Source of the DNA: Paralcaligenes sp. KSB-10
GTDB taxonomy: Bacteria > Pseudomonadota > Gammaproteobacteria > Burkholderiales > Burkholderiaceae_B
Length of the DNA stretch: 64,000 nt
Reading direction: 5' to 3'
NCBI RefSeq assembly: GCF_021266465.1
Contig: NZ_CP089848.1
Location: 3,286,001-3,350,000 of the forward strand
Position numbers and translations under genes: made by a program. Under the pieces are notes generated by a model. The model was not told where the DNA came from. It did not search any database and was given only the letters and a program-made list of their open reading frames with translations. The first letter of the stretch is position 1; each line of letters begins with the position of its first letter. Shown here piece after piece: positions 18,901-28,234 of the stretch.

Positions 18901-19708
18901 GCTCGACGAACTCGCCCGCCCCAGCCTGCTGCGAGAAACCATACCCATCGATATCCTGGGATTTTCGCGGGGCGCCGCCCTGGCACGGCACTTCGGCAAT
19001 CAGATCAACCAATATGTCGAGAACGGCCTTTTTTCCTATACCGACAGCGCCAGGGGGCTGATAAGCGCCTGCGTCGACCTGAGATTCATGGGGTTGTTCG
19101 ACACCGTCGCCCAGTTCGGCCTGGCGGGCATGCATAACACCAGCTACGACCTGAGCATCGCCGCCGCCTGGGAGTGGGTGGCCCATGCCGTCGCATTGCA
19201 GGAACGGCGCTGGCTATTTCCGCTCACGACCGCGGCCGACAGCCTCGGAAACAATACCATCGAAGCGCCATTTGTCGGGGCGCACGCCGATATCGGCGGA
19301 GGCCTGGCCATCGACGACGAGGGCCGCCCCAACTCGCGCGGCGATCTGTCCGATGTGGCCCTGAACTGGATGCTGTGGCAGGCGCGGGCCGCCTCCCTGC
19401 GATTCGATACCGCGCCCTTGGCGGATCGCGAAATTACCGAGCCCATCCTGCACGATCAGCGCTCGGCGCTGGCCCGCTCCGCACAGAACGGCGACCGGGC
19501 CGTCGACGCCGCCGACGGCTCCACGCAACTCACCTACCAGGACGACCACCCGCAACTGGGCAGGGCCCGCCGAGAAGTCACCGAACAGCTCATCCGGCGC
19601 ATCCAGGACTGGCGCCGCAGCGATACCACCGAAGTCGGAAGCGTCGATATGGACGGCTATGCGCAATGGCTGCAAAACGAATTGGGCTGGCAGGCCTTGC
19701 CGGTATAA
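15995..19708 (+). CDS. Secreted Rhs protein with DUF2235 lipase C-terminus
   Basis: 1237 residues. Residues 1-22 look like a Sec signal peptide ending AWA. A DUF6531-like segment follows (GNPIHLVTGNKYQQEIDLPA), then a long series of YD/Rhs repeats forming the cocoon (about 90-820). The Rhs-associated core carries the two DPLG motifs of the self-cleavage region (D879 and D902). From about residue 908 it is a DUF2235/Tle1-like alpha/beta hydrolase: FDGTRNS, then GFSRG with candidate nucleophile Ser991. This is a polymorphic-toxin layout with a predicted phospholipase tip. The start at 15995 has GGAGAG upstream. No immunity gene follows; argS starts 154 bp later. No vgrG or PAAR gene is nearby. 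Confidence 0.85.
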   Translation: MARHSRAFLFLLALSAGIPAWAQTTCGPSALGEPCAQGGIATLPGNNEPGLNLGVGNPIHLVTGNKYQQEIDLPASRHAPELELRRHYNSLDRRDSALGPGWALSYDTRLFHAGGRWQIIQADGSRITFTHTGPERTRHGTLQAQAQQWIWTWPNGQQNHFDRHGRLIRILFTKGRTLDIERRNTAGPEFGTISRLTAGHGPSLDFAYQILNNRAYLSRIDTHAGSFHYHYEAIPAQTDGARPSGPWRLQRVTRPDGMQRRYLYEPALQAGHPFHLTGIELVSADGQHRQRIRTWAYNAGGRAILSIRGGPQDTQDKLRIRYLSQAGTHSEGITEITNTAGQRTLFHTALKGGRQVLLKVTGAPCAGCAAPESQARYDPQGRLAQINDMTITRSASGAIERIGNPSSGWPGLVLHYQQPGHRTSWSTPLTGTELTQFDARRRPAKKVFANGDRWEYDYDSAGRPVQIRQKNAETTQKTRLGWSGPLLARINHPHENEYRGYDSKGRLTQRRIERPSPAWGPRVRYTEAFDYDGEHRLTRHHLPEGGALHYRWDKHGRLQAIDWQDSRQQMHSVIAGTAQQPGYQYGNGLQLQGLLSGRHVTDLVLHRGTELIWAQHQSYDRYGRLQQERHNAPSENHAETWHYAYDAGSRLAGARKLANPAVWYAWHADGSLAAHGRPQHTLKHSIQRDASGLPKTYQDYALHYGPNRRLTAVSRRGKRLDTYRHNAFGQRIAKISTGSRTDYFYWNNQLVAEARHRQRAGTPSGAEGSHISRRYIYAGHALVGFIDYSAEPGTAGDVPSASLYAVHSDLLGAPRVVTDAQQKIRWLATYSPTGAATRVAGDLTLDLRLPGQIADQSTGWHDNLLRAYLPGLGQYLEPDPLGPIPVNQALGYANQRPKRYTDPLGLLLFAFDGTRNSPVSQTNVWKMSQWYQDGPVFYHSGPGNPNYLDWDAITAYNAPRIIDAQWQALLDELARPSLLRETIPIDILGFSRGAALARHFGNQINQYVENGLFSYTDSARGLISACVDLRFMGLFDTVAQFGLAGMHNTSYDLSIAAAWEWVAHAVALQERRWLFPLTTAADSLGNNTIEAPFVGAHADIGGGLAIDDEGRPNSRGDLSDVALNWMLWQARAASLRFDTAPLADREITEPILHDQRSALARSAQNGDRAVDAADGSTQLTYQDDHPQLGRARREVTEQLIRRIQDWRRSDTTEVGSVDMDGYAQWLQNELGWQALPV

Positions 19709-19861
19709 GAGGGCCTCCCCCTTCCGCTTCAGGACGCCAGAAGGCAAATCACGCTATCATTTATACCTTCCCGGTTTTGCCGCAACATGCAGTGCGCGGC
19801 CCGGCCGTTCCAATACTATCGGGGTCCTTCCGCCGCCCTGTTTTGCCAACTACAAAGCCTT

Positions 19862-21547
19862 ATGCTCCCAGAGCAACAAAAACAGCTTATTTCATTGATA
19901 CGGGCCGCCGTAGCCCAGATCGTTCCCGATGCAGCGCCCAATATCCTGCTCGAACGCCCTAAAGTGGCCGCCCATGGCGATATCGCCACCAATGTGGCCA
20001 TGCAGATCGCCAAGCCAGCCAAACGCAATCCGCGCGAACTGGCGCAACAAATTGTCCAGGCGCTACTGGCCCAGCCGGACACCCAGGCGCTGATCGCGTC
20101 GGCTGAAATCGCCGGCCCTGGTTTCATCAATTTCCGCCTGACCGCCGCGGCCCGCCAGGCTGTCATCGCCCAGGTCTCGACCCAGGGCGATGAATACGGC
20201 ACCCTGGCACCCACCGGCGAAAAAATCCTGGTGGAATTCGTCTCGGCCAACCCGACCGGCCCGCTGCATGTCGGCCACGCCCGCCAGGCGGCGCTGGGCG
20301 ATTCGCTCTGCCGCCTGTTCAAGGCCCAGGGCTACGACGTTACCCGCGAGTTCTATTACAACGATGCCGGCAATCAAATCGATAATCTGGCCATCAGCGT
20401 ACAGGCCCGGGCCAGGGGCATCGCGCCCGATTCGGATCAATTCCCCGCCGATGGCTACCGGGGCGACTACATCCTCGACATTGCCCGGGACTTCCAGGCA
20501 GGCGCCACAGTCCAGGCCTCCGACGGCATAGCGGTCACAGCCACCGGAAACGTCGACAGTCTTGACGACATACGCCGCTTTGCCGTGTCGTACCTGCGCC
20601 GCGAACAAGACCTGGATCTCCAGGCCTTCAGCCTGAAATTCGATAACTACTATCTCGAAAGTTCGCTGTACACCAGCGGCCGCGTCGAAAAAACCGTCCA
20701 GCAACTGATTGCGGCCCACCATACCTACGAAAGCGAAGGCGCGCTGTGGCTGCGCACCACCGAACTGGGCACGGGCGACGACAAAGACCGCGTCATGCGC
20801 AAATCCGAGGGCGGCTACACCTATTTCGTGCCCGATGTCGCCTACCACGTGGCGAAATGGGAACGCGGCTTTCACCGCGCCATCAACATCCAGGGCAGCG
20901 ATCATCACGGCACGATCGCGCGGGTGCGCGCCGGCCTGCAAGGCCTGGGCCTGGGCATTCCCAAAGACTTCCCAGCCTATATCCTGCATAAAATGGTCAA
21001 GGTCGTGCGCGACGGCGTCGAAGTAAAAATCTCCAAACGGGCCGGCAGCTACGTCACCATGCGCGACCTGATAGACTGGGTTGGGCAGGACGCTGTACGA
21101 TTCTTCCTGATTCAACGGCGGGCCGATTCCGAATTCGTCTTCGATATCGACCTGGCCCTGTCCAAGAACGAAGAGAATCCGGTTTATTACGTGCAGTACG
21201 CCCATGCCCGCATCTGCTCGATGCTGAACCAGTCCAGCGATCAATCGGCGCAGATTGCCGCCGCCGACACGCGCCTGCTCACGGCACCGACCGAATTCGC
21301 CCTGATGCAGCGCCTGGCCGAATACCCGAATACGGTAACTCTGGCCACCCAGGAACTCGCGCCGCACCACATCGCGTTCTGGCTGCGCGATTGCGCCGCC
21401 GATTTCCACGCATGGTATAACGCCGAGCGCGTCCTGGTCGACGATACCAATCTGAAACTGGCACGCCTGCGCCTGGCGCATACCACCCGCCAGGTGATCG
21501 CCAGCGGCCTGGCGCTACTCGGGGTATCCGCCCCCGAAAGGATGTAA
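19862..21547 (+). CDS. argS: Arginyl-tRNA synthetase
   Basis: 561 residues, a class I aminoacyl-tRNA synthetase charging tRNA-Arg. The N-terminal Add-1 domain precedes the HIGH-type motif [12 protein letters not shown]. As in most ArgRS, the KMSKS lysine loop is altered ([14 protein letters not shown]). The C-terminal anticodon-binding DALR domain ends the protein. The ATG at 19862 gives the usual [13 protein letters not shown] start. The SPOR-domain gene follows 9 bp downstream, an arrangement common in betaproteobacteria. Confidence 0.96.
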   Translation: MLPEQQKQLISLIRAAVAQIVPDAAPNILLERPKVAAHGDIATNVAMQIAKPAKRNPRELAQQIVQALLAQPDTQALIASAEIAGPGFINFRLTAAARQAVIAQVSTQGDEYGTLAPTGEKILVEFVSANPTGPLHVGHARQAALGDSLCRLFKAQGYDVTREFYYNDAGNQIDNLAISVQARARGIAPDSDQFPADGYRGDYILDIARDFQAGATVQASDGIAVTATGNVDSLDDIRRFAVSYLRREQDLDLQAFSLKFDNYYLESSLYTSGRVEKTVQQLIAAHHTYESEGALWLRTTELGTGDDKDRVMRKSEGGYTYFVPDVAYHVAKWERGFHRAINIQGSDHHGTIARVRAGLQGLGLGIPKDFPAYILHKMVKVVRDGVEVKISKRAGSYVTMRDLIDWVGQDAVRFFLIQRRADSEFVFDIDLALSKNEENPVYYVQYAHARICSMLNQSSDQSAQIAAADTRLLTAPTEFALMQRLAEYPNTVTLATQELAPHHIAFWLRDCAADFHAWYNAERVLVDDTNLKLARLRLAHTTRQVIASGLALLGVSAPERM

Positions 21548-21556
21548 TCCGCTTCC

Positions 21557-22279
21557 ATGGCACGTTCCACTCGCAAATCATCAAACTCCAGGTCCGGCGG
21601 CAGCACTCTGTTCGGGATGCTGGCCGGACTCATCATAGGCCTCGCCCTTGCAGCGGGTGTAGCCGTCTTCGTGGTCCGCGCACCCATGCCCTTTGTGGAT
21701 CACGCCACTCGCGATCCGGCGCAAACCCTGCTGCCCGATGTCAAAGATGCGCCCGATCCCAATATTGGCCTGTACGGCAAGGACGGCGTGGCTGGCGCAG
21801 TACCGACCGGACCCATGAATACCACACCCCTGCCCTTGCCCAATAACGCTCCCCAGGTTGCGGGCAAGCCGGCGGCACCGGCGGCCAACGACAACATCAG
21901 CAAATTGATTGCCACGCTGACCGACAACAGCAAACCCCAGGCGGCCAAACCCGCAACGCCACACACGGCCCCCGCAGCCGGCCGTGCATCTGCCGCGCCC
22001 GAGTTCAAGCCCGCACCCGCAGCCAAAGCGGCACCTCCGGCCAACACCCAGACGATTTATTATCTGCAGGCGGGCGCATTTCATTCCAATAGCGATGCCG
22101 AAGCCGTCAAGGCACAGATTCTTCTCCTGGGCCTGCCCGCCGAAGTCCAGAAGGCCCAGGTCAACGGATCAACCATCAACCGGGTGCGAGTCGGGCCATT
22201 TAAAGGTATAGATGAAATGAACCGGTCGCGTGCGCGGCTTGGCGAAGAAAAAATCGCGTCGGCGGTCATGCGCCAGTAA
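21557..22279 (+). CDS. SPOR-domain protein, FtsN-like
   Basis: 240 residues. A short basic cytoplasmic start, one transmembrane helix (LFGMLAGLIIGLALAAGVAVFVV), a 120-residue Pro/Ala-rich periplasmic linker and a C-terminal SPOR domain (about 165-240: YYLQAGAFHSNSDAEAVKAQ, INRVRVGPFK). SPOR domains bind septal peptidoglycan lacking stem peptides, so a cell-division role like FtsN is likely. Together with argS and dsbA it forms a plus-strand series. Confidence 0.88.
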   Translation: MARSTRKSSNSRSGGSTLFGMLAGLIIGLALAAGVAVFVVRAPMPFVDHATRDPAQTLLPDVKDAPDPNIGLYGKDGVAGAVPTGPMNTTPLPLPNNAPQVAGKPAAPAANDNISKLIATLTDNSKPQAAKPATPHTAPAAGRASAAPEFKPAPAAKAAPPANTQTIYYLQAGAFHSNSDAEAVKAQILLLGLPAEVQKAQVNGSTINRVRVGPFKGIDEMNRSRARLGEEKIASAVMRQ

Positions 22280-22417
22280 ACGGGCAGCGTGTGCCGTTTA
22301 AATTTATCGCTGCACTGTTCAGAATTGTTGCGATTACCGGGCCTGTCGCGAGGCTTCCCTGAACTTGTCGCAGTCTTTGCTGTCTTAATTTTCTGATTTG
22401 TCCTGGATTACGAAACC

Positions 22418-23053
22418 ATGTCGCTAAAAAATCTTTTTCTACGAGCAATGGCAGTCATCACCATAGGTTCTGGCGCCCTGTTCGCCCCCCTTTCCCATGC
22501 CGCCGACGCCAGCAGCCTGTACGTCACGCTCGACCAGGCCCAGCCCTCCGACACGCCCGATAAAATCGAAGTGCTGGAATTCTTTGCCTATACTTGCCCG
22601 CACTGCAATGCAATCGAGCCCATGGTAGAGAAATGGGTCAAGACGCTTCCGCCCAATGTGGTTTTCCATGCCGTCCCCGTTGCCTTCAACGCCAGCATGG
22701 CCGATCTGCAAAAACTGTACTACACGCTCGTCGCCATGAATCGCCTGGATCTCCACGCCGCCGTATTCAAAGCCATACATGAAGAACACAAGCCCATATA
22801 CGACCAGAAAGCCATTACCGACTGGATCGTCAGCCAAGGCGTAGACCGCGCAAAATTCGAAGCCGTGTTCACGTCCTTCGGTATTCAGTCCAAAGTCACC
22901 CGCGCCAACGAACTGGCCAAAAGCTACCAGATCGAAGGCACTCCCAGCATTTCCGTGGCCGGCAAATACGTGACATCGCCGTCCATGACCCAAAGCTATG
23001 AAGGCACCATCCAGGAAGCGCAAAAGCTGGTCGAAATGGCCACGAAAAAATAA
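22418..23053 (+). CDS. dsbA: Thiol:disulfide interchange protein DsbA
   Basis: 211 residues. A Sec signal peptide (to about SHA, residues 1-28) and a thioredoxin fold with inserted helical domain. The active site CPHC is at residues 60-63 in [10 protein letters not shown], and the cis-proline loop is GTPSISV. It introduces disulfides into exported proteins and is reoxidised by DsbB (not in the window). A 138-bp gap separates it from the SPOR gene. Type A repeat copy 2 follows. Confidence 0.95.
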   Translation: MSLKNLFLRAMAVITIGSGALFAPLSHAADASSLYVTLDQAQPSDTPDKIEVLEFFAYTCPHCNAIEPMVEKWVKTLPPNVVFHAVPVAFNASMADLQKLYYTLVAMNRLDLHAAVFKAIHEEHKPIYDQKAITDWIVSQGVDRAKFEAVFTSFGIQSKVTRANELAKSYQIEGTPSISVAGKYVTSPSMTQSYEGTIQEAQKLVEMATKK

Positions 23054-23102
23054 GCATTCTTGAAAACAGGCTTTCTTCTTTAACGCAACACTTCCGCCTC
23101 AA

Positions 23103-23205
23103 GCGGGGGTGGCGGCCCAGGCGGGGTGAGCGAGCTTGAGTCCGCCGCGGCCGCAGCCTGGACCGGACGATGCGAGCTCCACCCCGCCTGGGCCGCCACC
23201 CCCGC
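23103..23205. repeat. Type A palindromic repeat, copy 2
   Basis: Arms 23103-23128 and 23180-23205 are a perfect 26-bp inverted repeat identical to copy 1. The 51-nt interior keeps the left interior of copy 3 (AGCGAGCTTGAGTCCGCC), while copy 1 keeps the right interior, so both look like deletion derivatives of the copy 3 form. It fills the space between convergent dsbA (+) and metC (-). Confidence 0.9.
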
Positions 23206-23251
23206 GTCGTCTCAAGAACACGCTAAATTCCTGGATGATCGTACGCCGCAA

Positions 23252-24451
23252 TCACCCCTGCGCTTTAGCCAGCGCCTGGGCCAAGTCGGTGATCAGGTCG
23301 TCCGGCGACTCCAGGCCGATATGCAAACGCACCACGGCATTGGCGCCTTTCGTCCAGTACCCGTGGGCGGCCAGGGGGCCATGGTCCACCAGTTGCACCA
23401 GGCTTTCGAAGCCGCCCCACGAAAATCCAATGCTGAACAGCGTCAACGCATCGACAAACGCTCGCGCCGCGGCCGCACCCAGCTTAAGCTCCACAGCCAT
23501 CATGCCATTGGAACCGGTGCAATCGCGCTGCCAGATCGCGTGGCCTGGATCCGACGGCAGGGCGGGATGATAAATACGCCCGACCTCGGGGCGGCTGGCC
23601 AGGAATTCACAAACCCGCAGGGCATGCGCGGCATGCTGGCGCATGCGTATCGGCAAGGTTCGCGCGCCCCGCAAGGCAAGCCAGGCATCGTCGGCACTGA
23701 TCGAATACCCCATGGCATAGTGGGTTTCATTGATCCGCTGCACAATTGCCGGATCACGGGCCATGACTGCTCCCAGCATCAAGTCCGAGTGGCCGCCCAC
23801 ATATTTCGTGCCGGCCACCACCGAGACATGAGCCCCCAAATCGAGCGGACGATAAATGTAGCCTGAGCCCCAAGTGTTGTCGGTGACCAGAATCAAGCCA
23901 TGCTGCCTGGCGAAATCGGCCAACGCAGGAATATCGAGCATCTCGAACAACAGGGACCCAGGCGACTCTATGTAGAGCACGCGCGTATTGGGCCGCAGTT
24001 GCGCCGCCAGGGCTTCGGGCGTGGCACGGCAGTAGCTGACCTGTATGTCCATGCGCTGCAACACGGTCTTGTCCAGATGGCGCACCGGGCCATACACGCA
24101 ATCGGCCGCCAGCACATGCTCGCCGCTGTTGAGCAAGGCAAACAGGGCCAGGGTAATGGCCGACAGGCCTGAAGGCGCCAGGAAACTTCGGCTCGCTCCC
24201 TCCAGCTCGCAAAAAACCTGTTCAAGCGCAGCGTGAGTGTCCATGCCCACTCTTCCGTACGTGACGGTACGTTCGCCTTTGGCCTTGCTGGCCTGCGCCT
24301 GCTCAAGCGCGGCGAGCGAAGAAAACCGTACCGTGCTGGTGCGCATCGAAGGCAGGGCAACCGGAGCCGCCCCGGTTTTGGGATTAAACTCGGCAATGCC
24401 CGAGTGTTGCAGCAAGGTATCCAGGTGTGCGGGGGTCGAAGTATTGGCCAT
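23252..24451 (-). CDS. metC: Cystathionine beta-lyase
   Basis: 399 residues, a fold-type I PLP enzyme of the Cys/Met metabolism family. Present are YGRVG (65-69), the aspartate that binds the pyridine nitrogen (TDNTW, D191) and the PLP lysine K216 in AGTKYVGGHSD. Length and the SSATPEA-type region fit cystathionine beta-lyase, which makes homocysteine for methionine synthesis. The close paralogues (metB, metZ, methionine gamma-lyase) cannot be fully excluded. The Met at 24451 (MANTSTPAHL) is chosen over one at 24505. Confidence 0.82.
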   Translation of the reverse strand: MANTSTPAHLDTLLQHSGIAEFNPKTGAAPVALPSMRTSTVRFSSLAALEQAQASKAKGERTVTYGRVGMDTHAALEQVFCELEGASRSFLAPSGLSAITLALFALLNSGEHVLAADCVYGPVRHLDKTVLQRMDIQVSYCRATPEALAAQLRPNTRVLYIESPGSLLFEMLDIPALADFARQHGLILVTDNTWGSGYIYRPLDLGAHVSVVAGTKYVGGHSDLMLGAVMARDPAIVQRINETHYAMGYSISADDAWLALRGARTLPIRMRQHAAHALRVCEFLASRPEVGRIYHPALPSDPGHAIWQRDCTGSNGMMAVELKLGAAAARAFVDALTLFSIGFSWGGFESLVQLVDHGPLAAHGYWTKGANAVVRLHIGLESPDDLITDLAQALAKAQG

Positions 24452-24566
24452 GATATTTTGTGGGTGTTGTCGAAACAGTGAAATTCGATTCGCTAAAGCT
24501 AACATATATTCAAGCTGCCAGAGCCGGCAGCCCGCTCTTTCTTAACCCAACCCGCCAAGTTCAATC

Positions 24567-25193
24567 ATGCTGACCTACCAAATCGCACTGTCTTTTTTTG
24601 GCATCGCCCTTTTGCTGGCCCTGGCCCCGGGCCCCGACAATCTGTTCGTACTGATGCAGTCGGCCATGTGGGGCCGCGCCTCGGGCATGCTGGTGGTGCT
24701 GGGCTTATGTACCGGGCTGGTGGGCCATACCGTGGCCGTGGCCATCGGCCTGGCGGCAATCTTTGCCGCCTCGGCCGCCGCCTTCACCGCCTTGAAACTG
24801 GCCGGCGCCGCCTATCTGGTTTATCTGGCCTGGGGTGCATTCAGGGCTCGAGGGCATCTTTCCTCGCACGCAAAAATCCCGCGGCTATCCAATGGAAAAC
24901 TTTACCGCCGCGGCATCATCATGAACCTGACCAATCCCAAGGTATCACTGTTTTTCCTGGCCTTTCTGCCCCAGTTCACATCGCCGGAGCGCGGCTCGGT
25001 CGCGCTCCAGACACTGCAGCTGGGCGCGCTGTTCATGCTGGCCGCCCTGATCGTATTCGGCTGTATCGCATTCTTTTCTGGCGTCTTTGGCGACCGCGTG
25101 CAAAATTCGCCCAAAGCCCAGCGCCTGCTGAATCGATTCGCCGGCGTGGTATTCCTGGGACTGGCGCTGAAACTGGCCTTCTCCAGCCGCTGA
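24567..25193 (+). CDS. LysE/RhtB family exporter
   Basis: 208 residues, with about six membrane segments. The N-terminal family motif is ALAPGPDNLFVLMQSA and the internal one MNLTNPKVSLFFLAFLPQF. The APGPDN form is closer to RhtB/threonine-type exporters than the first LysE gene at 6416. It diverges from metC across 115 bp; export of methionine-related metabolites is possible but not shown. Confidence 0.88.
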   Translation: MLTYQIALSFFGIALLLALAPGPDNLFVLMQSAMWGRASGMLVVLGLCTGLVGHTVAVAIGLAAIFAASAAAFTALKLAGAAYLVYLAWGAFRARGHLSSHAKIPRLSNGKLYRRGIIMNLTNPKVSLFFLAFLPQFTSPERGSVALQTLQLGALFMLAALIVFGCIAFFSGVFGDRVQNSPKAQRLLNRFAGVVFLGLALKLAFSSR

Positions 25194-25282
25194 AACCGCC
25201 GCCGAAGTGATGGGCACGCTCGAATTTGTCTGCGGTGGTCACCAAGGACGACCCCTACGAACCCGCGCCGCGATGGATACTC

Positions 25283-26353
25283 CTACATTCGCGTAAACCG
25301 AATCACGCCATCGGCACCCGTTTCACGCCGAAGCTTGCCCTCGAAAAACAGCGCATGCAAATGAGCCAGCGCCTCTCCCATCGCAAACGTAAGCTGATGC
25401 GAATCCAGCTTGCGCTTGAACATCAGAGGCACCACGTCGGCCGTGCTGAGCGGCGTGGCACAGGCATCCAGCACCTCGTCGAGCCGCTCGGCATGATGCG
25501 CCAGCTGCTGCGCCACCCGTTCATGCAAGCCTTTGAAAGGCCGGCCATGCGACGGCAGGACCAGAGTATCCTCGGGCAGCGCATCGTACTTGCGCAGCGA
25601 ATTCAGATACATAGGCAGTGGATTGGCATCGGGTTCGTAATCGAACACACTGATATTGGTTGAAATGCGCGGCAGTACCATATCGCCCGAAATCAGAATT
25701 TTCAGCGTATCGCAATACAAGGACGCATGTTCCGGCGCATGCCCGTAACCGGTAATCACGCGCCAGTCGCGCCCGCCTATCGAAATGCGATTGCCATCCA
25801 TGATCCGGCGGAAACGCGCCGGGACCGCGGGCACCATTCCCGGATAATAATTGGCGCGCTGGCGAATTTTCTCCTGGGCCTGCGGGTCGGCCAGACCGTG
25901 CCGGATGAAATGCTCGACCGCCGCCTGCCCTCCCGGGCCACCGGCCGCCGAGTTGTCGATAGCCGGCCGCGACCATAAGCGCGCTATCGCATAATCGGTC
26001 ATGGTCATCCACAATGGCGCATTCCAGCGCTCGCACAGCCAGTAGGCCAGGCCCACATGATCCGGGTGCATGTGCGTCACCACAACGCGCAAAACCGGCA
26101 GGCCATCCAGCGCATTTTCAAACACCCGCTCCCAGAGCACCTTGACCTCGTCGCGCGATATGCCGCAATCGACGATCGTCCATCCCTGGCGGCCGTCGAT
26201 CTCATCGCGCAACAGCCACAGATTGATGTGATCGAGCGCGAAAGGCAGCGGCATGCGTATCCATCGGACCCCGTCGGCGAGGGCCAGGGCCTCGCCCGGG
26301 GCCGGCTGCTCTTCGCCCCACGGATAAGTAAGTTTCTGTTCGTTCGGATTCAT
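25283..26353 (-). CDS. Metallo-beta-lactamase-fold hydrolase
   Basis: 356 residues. The MBL metal-binding motif is HMHPDHVG near residue 92, followed by further ligands (GYGHAPEHASLY; SGDMVLP; LPSHGRPF). A C-terminal winged-helix-like segment of about 70 residues resembles glyoxalase-II-like or BLACT hydrolases. The substrate is unknown; thioester hydrolysis would suit an acyl-CoA pathway. GGAGG is 6 bases before the ATG. It is divergent from liuR, with a LiuR-type palindrome between the two genes, so it probably belongs to the leucine-degradation regulon. Confidence 0.85.
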   Translation of the reverse strand: MNPNEQKLTYPWGEEQPAPGEALALADGVRWIRMPLPFALDHINLWLLRDEIDGRQGWTIVDCGISRDEVKVLWERVFENALDGLPVLRVVVTHMHPDHVGLAYWLCERWNAPLWMTMTDYAIARLWSRPAIDNSAAGGPGGQAAVEHFIRHGLADPQAQEKIRQRANYYPGMVPAVPARFRRIMDGNRISIGGRDWRVITGYGHAPEHASLYCDTLKILISGDMVLPRISTNISVFDYEPDANPLPMYLNSLRKYDALPEDTLVLPSHGRPFKGLHERVAQQLAHHAERLDEVLDACATPLSTADVVPLMFKRKLDSHQLTFAMGEALAHLHALFFEGKLRRETGADGVIRFTRM

Positions 26354-26410
26354 CGACGGCCTCCATACCTAAGCTTGTATAGGCTTCTGCGGCATATTAT
26401 GGCATCATAA

Positions 26411-26426
26411 TTTACGTTAACGTAAA
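26411..26426. promoter_or_regulatory. LiuR-type operator 1
   Basis: TTTACGTTAACGTAAA is a perfect 16-bp palindrome in the 87-bp gap between the MBL gene (-) and liuR (+). It shares TTACGTTnACGTAA with operator 2. The MBL promoter -10 (AATTATGAT on the minus strand) lies just beside it. It would let LiuR control itself and the hydrolase. Confidence 0.8.
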
Positions 26427-26440
26427 CGGCCAGTACAACC

Positions 26441-26851
26441 ATGACCTCACCCACCTGGACCATCTCCGAACTCGCCCACGAATTCTCGATCACGCCGCGC
26501 ACGATTCGGTTCTACGAAGATCAGGGTATCGTCAGCCCCAGCAGGGACGGCCGCAATCGCGTGTACCATGCGCGCGACCGCACCCGCCTCAAACTGGCAT
26601 TGCGCGGCAAACGCCTGGGCCTGCAACTGGCGGAAATCTGCAGCCTGATCGATATGTACGACAGCCCGGGCGACACCACTGCCCAGTTGCGCCACTACAT
26701 GGCCGTGCTCGAACGCCATCGCACTATTCTGGAACAGCAGCAACTCGACCTGGAAGAAACCCTGGCCGAGATTCGACTGCAACAGGAAAATTGCGAAACC
26801 CTGCTCGCCAGACACGACCGGAATCCGGCCCAGTCAAGCAAATCAGGGTAA
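26441..26851 (+). CDS. liuR: MerR-family regulator LiuR
   Basis: 136 residues. The MerR winged helix-turn-helix is at the N-terminus (TISELAHEFSITPRTIRFYEDQGIV; RVYHARDRTRLKLALRGKRLG), followed by a coiled-coil dimerisation helix. No Cys-rich metal site is present, so the effector is organic. Its position beside isovaleryl-CoA dehydrogenase and the two flanking palindromes identify LiuR, the known regulator of branched-chain amino acid catabolism in proteobacteria. It is likely autoregulated through operator 1. Confidence 0.88.
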   Translation: MTSPTWTISELAHEFSITPRTIRFYEDQGIVSPSRDGRNRVYHARDRTRLKLALRGKRLGLQLAEICSLIDMYDSPGDTTAQLRHYMAVLERHRTILEQQQLDLEETLAEIRLQQENCETLLARHDRNPAQSSKSG

Positions 26852-26862
26852 GCCCTTATAGT

Positions 26863-26882
26863 TTACGTTTACGTAAACGTAA
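26863..26882. promoter_or_regulatory. LiuR-type operator 2 at the liuA promoter
   Basis: TTACGTTTACGTAAACGTAA is a perfect 20-bp palindrome. A TTATAG element (26856-26861) precedes it and AATATAAAT (26881-26889) follows. The operator therefore sits between -35 and -10 like elements with long spacing, as at MerR-type promoters. The liuA ATG is 88 bp downstream. Confidence 0.85.
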
Positions 26883-26970
26883 TATAAATAGACTTTTACG
26901 CTCGGGATCGCCAAGCTCGCCGCGGTTACGCGCATAATTTGACCTCTGACCCAAGATACCGGAGACGACA

Positions 26971-28149
26971 ATGAACCTTCCTGGCCTGAATTTCGACCTG
27001 GGGCAAGACCTGGACATGCTGCGCGATGCGGTGCATAGCTTCGCCCAGGCCGAGATCGCGCCGCGCGCCGCCGAGGCCGATCGCAGTGATCAATTCCCCA
27101 TGGACCTGTGGCGCAAGTTCGGCGATCTGGGCCTCCTGGGCATGACAGTCGGCGAGGCCTATGGCGGCACAAACATGGGCTATCTGGCGCACATGATCGT
27201 CATGGAAGAAATTTCGCGCGCCAGCGCCTCGATCGCCCTGTCCTACGGCGCCCACTCCAATCTTTGCGTCAATCAGCTGCACCGCAACGGCAGCGAGGCT
27301 CAAAAACGGAAATACCTGCCCAAACTGATCTCGGGCGAACATGTGGGGGCTCTGGCAATGAGCGAGCCGGGCGCCGGTTCGGACGTGGTCAGCATGAAGC
27401 TGCGCGCCGACAAAAAGGGCGACCACTACGTGCTCAACGGCACCAAAATGTGGATCACCAATGGGCCGGACGCCGATACGCTGGTGGTTTATGCCAAAAC
27501 CGATCCCGCCGCCAAACAGCGAGGCATCACTGCCTTTATCGTCGAAAAGGGCTTCAAGGGTTTTTCAGTGGCGCAAAAACTCGACAAGCTGGGAATGCGC
27601 GGCAGCCATACCGGCGAGCTGGTATTCGAAAATTGCGAAGTACCGCAGGAAAACATCCTGGGCGAGCTCAACGGCGGCGTCAAGGTACTCATGAGCGGCC
27701 TCGACTACGAGCGCGCGGTTCTGGCCGGAGGGCCGCTGGGCATCATGCAGGCGGTCATGGATGTCGTCGTGCCCTACATTCACGACCGCAAGCAGTTTGG
27801 CCAGGCCATAGGCGAATTCCAGCTGATACAGGGCAAGGTGGCCGATCTCTACACGACTCTGCAAGCCTGCCGCGCCTTCTGTTACGCGGTAGGGAAAAAT
27901 CTGGATCGCCTGGGCAGCGGCCATGTCCGCGAAGTGCGCAAGGATTGCGCCGCCGTCATTCTGTATTGCGCCGAGAAAGCCACCTGGATGGCCGGCGAAG
28001 GCATACAGATTCTGGGAGGCAACGGATATATCAACGAGTATCCTACCGGCCGCCTCTGGCGCGACGCAAAGCTGTACGAAATTGGAGCCGGAACCAGTGA
28101 AATCCGGCGTATGCTGATCGGACGTGAACTGTTCAACGAAACGAGCTGA
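26971..28149 (+). CDS. liuA: Isovaleryl-CoA dehydrogenase
   Basis: 392 residues, a FAD acyl-CoA dehydrogenase. The signatures [12 protein letters not shown] and QILGGNGY are present. The catalytic Glu is in [11 protein letters not shown], the position characteristic of isovaleryl-CoA dehydrogenases (helix G) rather than the usual C-terminal site. It oxidises isovaleryl-CoA to 3-methylcrotonyl-CoA in leucine breakdown. It is the first gene of the liu cluster, directly behind operator 2, with GGAGAC before the ATG. Confidence 0.94.
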   Translation: MNLPGLNFDLGQDLDMLRDAVHSFAQAEIAPRAAEADRSDQFPMDLWRKFGDLGLLGMTVGEAYGGTNMGYLAHMIVMEEISRASASIALSYGAHSNLCVNQLHRNGSEAQKRKYLPKLISGEHVGALAMSEPGAGSDVVSMKLRADKKGDHYVLNGTKMWITNGPDADTLVVYAKTDPAAKQRGITAFIVEKGFKGFSVAQKLDKLGMRGSHTGELVFENCEVPQENILGELNGGVKVLMSGLDYERAVLAGGPLGIMQAVMDVVVPYIHDRKQFGQAIGEFQLIQGKVADLYTTLQACRAFCYAVGKNLDRLGSGHVREVRKDCAAVILYCAEKATWMAGEGIQILGGNGYINEYPTGRLWRDAKLYEIGAGTSEIRRMLIGRELFNETS

Positions 28150-28234
28150 CTCGCGCAGCAAGCGTCCCAATCCGGTGAGACAATGTCATGGTTAAACCAA
28201 GCCGCCTGTTTTCGCTAGCCGCAGGAGCCCGGCC

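Noticed and set aside
17690-19186. Long minus-strand frame (498 codons) antisense to the Rhs gene
   Set aside because: It is a codon-bias shadow in GC-rich coding DNA; no family resemblance, while the plus strand encodes clear Rhs repeats and a lipase domain.
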